Assembly: GCA_020073605.1 (NCBI GenBank)
Contig: JAIQEW010000014.1
Coordinates: forward strand, 1-64,000
Reading direction: 5' to 3'
Length of the DNA stretch: 64,000 nt
Source: Terriglobia bacterium
GTDB taxonomy: Bacteria; Acidobacteriota; Terriglobia; Acidiferrales; UBA7541
The notes below the pieces were generated by a model that had not been told where the DNA came from, made no database searches, and saw only the letters and a list, made by a program, of their open reading frames with translations. A program made the translations under genes and the position numbers. Numbering within the stretch: the stretch's first letter is position 1; each line of letters opens with the position of its first letter. This document shows positions 61,410 through 64,000 of this stretch, piece after piece.

Positions 61410-61515
61410 CACTGTTCGGGCATCCTGATGCTTTTGCAGGGCGCCGGTTCGATGAAAATGGAATAGCGGCCCGGGCCGCTGAAAGTCTCGGAAATTGCAC
61501 AAAAGGGGGCGTACC

Positions 61516-62310
61516 GTGCAAACGACGACTCGATGCAATTCGCTTTTCGCGATAGGGACAAAGCCGCTCGTGCTGCTGGCCTGCGTCCTTGCGATGGCTA
61601 TTCCCGCTCTTGCGACCACCGAGCAGGTGTTCCACGAGACTTGCAAGCTGCCCGCGGGCGGCCACTTCCTTCTCGACAACGTGAACGGGTCGGTGCAGGT
61701 GGAGGGATGGGACCGCGACGAAGTGGAAATCCGCGCCGTGAAGACGTCGCAGAATGATCCGAGCGACGTGGACCTCGTGAAGATCGAAGTCGAAAGCCAT
61801 CCGGGCGAAGTGGACGTCCACACGCGGTATCCCGAAGGAGCGGGCGCCGAGGTCGCGGTGGAATACGTGATCCACGTGCCGAATCGCGTCCTGCTCGGCA
61901 GCGTCGGCACCGTGAATGGAAGCGTGCGCGTGCACGGCGTGGATGGTGGCGGAGAACTCCGCTCCGTGAATGGCAACGTGGAAGTGACGGAAAGCTCCGG
62001 CCGGTTCAACGCGAAGACCACCAACGGCAACCTGCGGCTCGAGCTGCGCCATTTGATCGACGGCGCGCCGATGAATCTTGAAACCGTCAACGGCTCGGTG
62101 GTTCTCGGGCTTCCCTCGAACGCGAGCGCGGACCTGAACGTCCGTAACATGAACGGCGAGTTGTATTCCGAGTTCCCGGTCACTTCCACCACCGCGCTTC
62201 CGGGCGCGCGGACGTACCGCGGAAGGCTCGGCCACGGCGGCGGCGCACCCATCTCCGTGCGCACCGTCAATGGCGGCATCCGACTCCTGCTCGAACATCC
62301 CGGCGTCTGA
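61516..62310 (+). CDS. Second DUF4097-family beta-repeat protein, secreted
   Basis: A 264-aa exported protein starting at GTG with AGGGGG 7 nt upstream. A signal peptide (VLLACVLAMAIPALA) is followed by DUF4097 repeats ('NVNGSVQVEGWDRDEVEIRA', 'SVNGNVEVTESSGRFNAKTT', 'LETVNGSVVLGLPSNAS'). It is a shorter paralogue of the preceding protein. A 106-bp gap separates them, so it may be in the same operon or have its own promoter. No terminator was seen after it. Confidence 0.85.
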   Translation: MQTTTRCNSLFAIGTKPLVLLACVLAMAIPALATTEQVFHETCKLPAGGHFLLDNVNGSVQVEGWDRDEVEIRAVKTSQNDPSDVDLVKIEVESHPGEVDVHTRYPEGAGAEVAVEYVIHVPNRVLLGSVGTVNGSVRVHGVDGGGELRSVNGNVEVTESSGRFNAKTTNGNLRLELRHLIDGAPMNLETVNGSVVLGLPSNASADLNVRNMNGELYSEFPVTSTTALPGARTYRGRLGHGGGAPISVRTVNGGIRLLLEHPGV

Positions 62311-62773
62311 CTTCGGGCCTCGATATAGTGGCGATTAGAAACGGTCCCGATCGTTTGTTTTCTTGCGGTTAGAGGTGTTTCTAATTCCGGCGATTGGCGA
62401 TTAGAAATGAGTGCGGCCAGGGGGCCGCTCCGTCTTCCGAGACCTTCCAGCTTTCTGCCGAATTTTGCGAACTTGTCCATCGCGACCATGGTTGTAGAGG
62501 GGAGAGCGCCTGTCAAGCGTGCGTCCCTGTGGACTGTCCTGGACGCTCGATGCTGGAGGCTGGATGCTAGAGGTGTTTTGAAGCGACCCGTCGCACTCTT
62601 CACGCCTGCGGCGGACGAAGGGACGTCACCTGATAGCGCGTGTGAAGATCATCACAGCCTATATTCATCATTGCTCGGCTCCTTTTTCCGAGCCCTGGTC
62701 GCCGAACACCTACCAAGTCTACTCGAAGCTAAGAGCCGACAACGTCATCTAATCAGCCTACGTGCGCCACCCT
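62311..62773. other. Intergenic region with short repeats
   Basis: This 463-bp gap follows the DUF4097 gene. GATTAGAAA occurs twice (62334-62342 and 62400-62408) and its inverse, TTTCTAAT, lies between them (about 62378). A short degenerate tandem of the type GATGCTGGAGGCTG occurs around 62544-62575. A frame at 62407-62835 is open but lacks a recognisable protein sequence. The region is probably a recombination-prone border before the Rhs/REP section. Confidence 0.45.
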
Positions 62774-63052
62774 CTATGGGGAACATGTCAGTACGACATG
62801 TATCAGAATTAGGTCATCACGACGCGTACCGCTGATGCACCAAACATTCTTGTGGCCAGAAACCGGGACGGGAAGATCGCCAGCTGAGAGCTGTTTTCTG
62901 ACCTCTGAGCGAGCACCAGCCGGAAATCCCTGTTTCCCCAAGGATTCCCTTTCGCTCCAACGCTGAACGGCTACGGCTGGTGTGTCGGCCTCGATTTGAG
63001 AGATATGGGTGCTGCCTCGGAATTCGGCAAGAATTGTGTATAAGTGTTCCAT
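62774..63052 (-). CDS. Putative immunity protein for the Rhs tip
   Basis: A 92-aa protein (MEHLYTILAEFRGSTHISQI start) encoded 8 bp after the stop of the Rhs C-terminal fragment on the same strand. AGGAG, which overlaps the toxin stop codon, lies 5-6 nt before its ATG, so translation is coupled. Small ORFs at this position after an Rhs tip usually encode the cognate immunity protein. The family is not recognised, and the immunity role is inferred only from position. Confidence 0.6.
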   Translation of the reverse strand: MEHLYTILAEFRGSTHISQIEADTPAVAVQRWSERESLGKQGFPAGARSEVRKQLSAGDLPVPVSGHKNVWCISGTRRDDLILIHVVLTCSP

Positions 63053-63060
63053 GACTGCTC

Positions 63061-63720
63061 CTAACGCTCCTGCGGGCCTTTGTGCTTTCGCCCGTGGGTT
63101 TCTGATTTCCGCTGGCGTTGAACCTCCCGCCTAAGCTGATTCTCAACCTTTTTGAGACGCTCCTTATCCACAGGTGCCTTGTTTGGCTTCGAGCGCAACT
63201 GGTCGCGCTCCTTACGAAGTTGATCGGCCTTCGATGCCGCGCTCTGTTGCCGTTCTTCGTTGATCTTACGGTCGTCTCGTCCACCGCCTTTTCTTGCGCC
63301 ACCAGAAGCCGCTCTGGGTTCCGGTTCTTCTTTTGTCTCTTCCAGTGCCGTGGGGGGCGGCTTTGGCGGAGTCGGCTTTGGAGGGGGCCCCGCGTTGCCA
63401 TAGTGTTTCTTAGCCTCATATACCCCCACTCCTATCGCTGCGCCCGCCGCGGCTCCTGCGAGCGCACCCCACAGGCCGCCTTCCTCCCCGATTTCGGCGC
63501 CCGTCTCGGCTCCTCCCTCCGCAGCTTCCGCGGCGGTCATGCCTTCCGCTGCCTCCGCTCCCTCAGCTGCCTCTGGCTCCGCGACTGCGGTGCCGTCGCC
63601 ATGTCCGTCAAGGTCGGCGAAAGTCTCAGGGTTGTCGCTGACCATAGCGTAGAGATTCAGGGCGGGTGGCCCACCCTTTCCGACGCTAGTACTTCCCGTA
63701 ATTGACCGAGAGCCCAGCAA
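63061..63720 (-). CDS. Orphan C-terminal tip of an Rhs protein (polymorphic toxin candidate)
   Basis: A 219-aa frame containing the end of an Rhs core, LNLYAMVSDNPETFADLDGH, which is the family boundary before the variable tip. An Ala/Glu-rich glycine-zipper-like stretch (GALAGAAAGAAIGVGV) and a basic C-terminal domain (ADQLRKERDQLRSKPNKAP and SETHGRKHKGPQER) follow. The usual long Rhs/YD-repeat part is missing: the frame is closed by a stop at about 63742, upstream of a TTG at 63720. The tip is therefore detached from any Rhs carrier. The basic end is compatible with a nuclease-type toxin, but no catalytic motif is proven. Confidence 0.65.
   Translation of the reverse strand: MLGSRSITGSTSVGKGGPPALNLYAMVSDNPETFADLDGHGDGTAVAEPEAAEGAEAAEGMTAAEAAEGGAETGAEIGEEGGLWGALAGAAAGAAIGVGVYEAKKHYGNAGPPPKPTPPKPPPTALEETKEEPEPRAASGGARKGGGRDDRKINEERQQSAASKADQLRKERDQLRSKPNKAPVDKERLKKVENQLRREVQRQRKSETHGRKHKGPQER
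63664..63676. repeat. 13-bp palindrome, inverted copy 2
   Basis: GGGTGGCCCACCC is the exact reverse complement of the copy at 57684-57696. It lies within the first codons of the Rhs tip frame, just upstream of the LNLYAMV boundary, suggesting that an insertion or recombination at this repeat separated the tip from its Rhs core. Confidence 0.6.
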
Positions 63721-63771
63721 GATGGTACCACTTCGGCAGTTTCACTCGGAGTTCACTCCACGCCGGTGGGT

Positions 63772-63802
63772 GCCCCATCCTTCGATGTGTGAAGGGTGGG
63801 GC
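63772..63802. repeat. REP-like hairpin beside the RAYT gene
   Basis: GCCCCATCCTTC and GAAGGGTGGGGC form a 12-bp stem with one G:T-type mismatch and a 7-nt loop (GATGTGT). It lies 18 bp before the GTG start of the RAYT fragment. Such palindromes are the substrates of REP-associated tyrosine transposases, so the pairing is expected. Confidence 0.7.
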
Positions 63803-63819
63803 CTTTCGGGGTCTGTCAA

Positions 63820-64000
63820 GTGCCGAAGCGATTGCAGCGCCGCTATGGACAGCACCACTTGCACTTCATCACGTGCAGTTGCTACCGTCGCCTTCCACTT
63901 CTCCGCTCAGTCCGCGCACGCAATCTCTTCCTGAAAATCCTCGACGAGGTCCGTCATCGTTACGCGTTCGCTCTGATTGGCTACGTGGTGATGCCCGAGC
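63820..64000 (+). CDS. REP-associated tyrosine transposase (RAYT), 5' part, cut by window edge
   Basis: A frame that runs off the right edge. From GTG 63820 it encodes VPKRLQRRYGQHHLHFITCS, then 'CYRRLPLLRSVRARNLFL', 'KILDEVRHRYAFALIGYVVM' and 'PE', the N-terminus of the Y1_Tnp/TnpA_REP family; the HUH metal-binding motif would come right after the edge. These enzymes move or maintain REP palindromes as single-strand DNA. The REP hairpin just upstream fits. The start codon GTG is chosen because the family normally begins near 'RR..G...H.T'. Confidence 0.78.
   Translation, partial: MPKRLQRRYGQHHLHFITCSCYRRLPLLRSVRARNLFLKILDEVRHRYAFALIGYVVMPE

Noticed and set aside
62407-62835. 142-aa frame in the gap before the Rhs tip
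   Set aside because: No recognisable sequence, no ribosome binding site, and it overlaps the putative immunity gene and the short repeats.

Overview
The window reads as a chromosomal segment of an Acidobacteriota bacterium, probably a soil-type lineage near Terriglobia or 'Candidatus Acidoferrum'. This is an inference from gene content, not from a marker gene: there is a secreted VWFA-type protein of the acidobacterial kind, a signal-peptide TPR protein with a decayed metallopeptidase domain, a large Ser/Thr kinase fused to a STAND ATPase and TPRs, an orphan UvrC-like protein, and many Tat- or Sec-exported proteins of unknown role. The DNA is GC-rich. Genes are packed on both strands in short operons with ATGA/GTGA overlaps and clear GGAG-type ribosome binding sites. 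No rRNA, tRNA or CRISPR array was recognised.

Layout. 1-0.2 kb: 3' end of a transposase. 0.3-7.5 kb: TPR protein, a Tat-exported FAD oxidoreductase coupled to a membrane polyferredoxin, and a DUF3311/sodium:solute symporter pair. 6.9-10.8 kb: four secreted proteins of unknown or loosely known role, two of them NTF2-like. 11-18.4 kb: rhomboid protease, M20 peptidase, VWFA protein, YvcK, TPR protein and a HipA-like kinase/DUF3037 pair. 18.5-25.2 kb: a bipolar acidic/basic histone-tail-like protein, MltD-type lytic transglycosylase, a Cys/Met-metabolism PLP enzyme and a divergent EF-G. 25.4-30.4 kb: small metabolic and detoxification genes. 30.4-34.6 kb: ECF sigma factor translationally coupled to the giant kinase. 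35-54.5 kb: mostly housekeeping (GreA, acyl-CoA dehydrogenase, MFS, aldo/keto reductase, HAD, aminotransferase, TonB, RsmD, RecG, PQQ-cytochrome dehydrogenase) with three PilZ proteins/domains clustered around a divergent promoter region. 54.5-56.3 kb: a small accessory patch of short genes including DUF5343. 56.5-62.3 kb: transglutaminase-like protein and a four-gene sigma / anti-sigma-HEAT / DUF4097 / DUF4097 operon preceded by an ECF-type promoter. 62.7-64 kb: an orphan Rhs C-terminal tip with a putative immunity gene, beside a REP palindrome and the start of a REP-associated tyrosine transposase.

How genes work together: the FAD protein and polyferredoxin probably form a membrane electron-transfer pair; DUF3311 is likely the small partner of the symporter; the ECF sigma/kinase pair and the sigma/anti-sigma operon are two separate surface or stress signalling modules; RsmD and RecG form a conserved pair; the Rhs tip and its downstream gene form a toxin/immunity-like pair separated from any full-length Rhs carrier. 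The least explained units are the HipA-like kinase/DUF3037 pair, the bipolar 113-aa protein, the sigma/HEAT/DUF4097 operon and the Rhs/RAYT junction.
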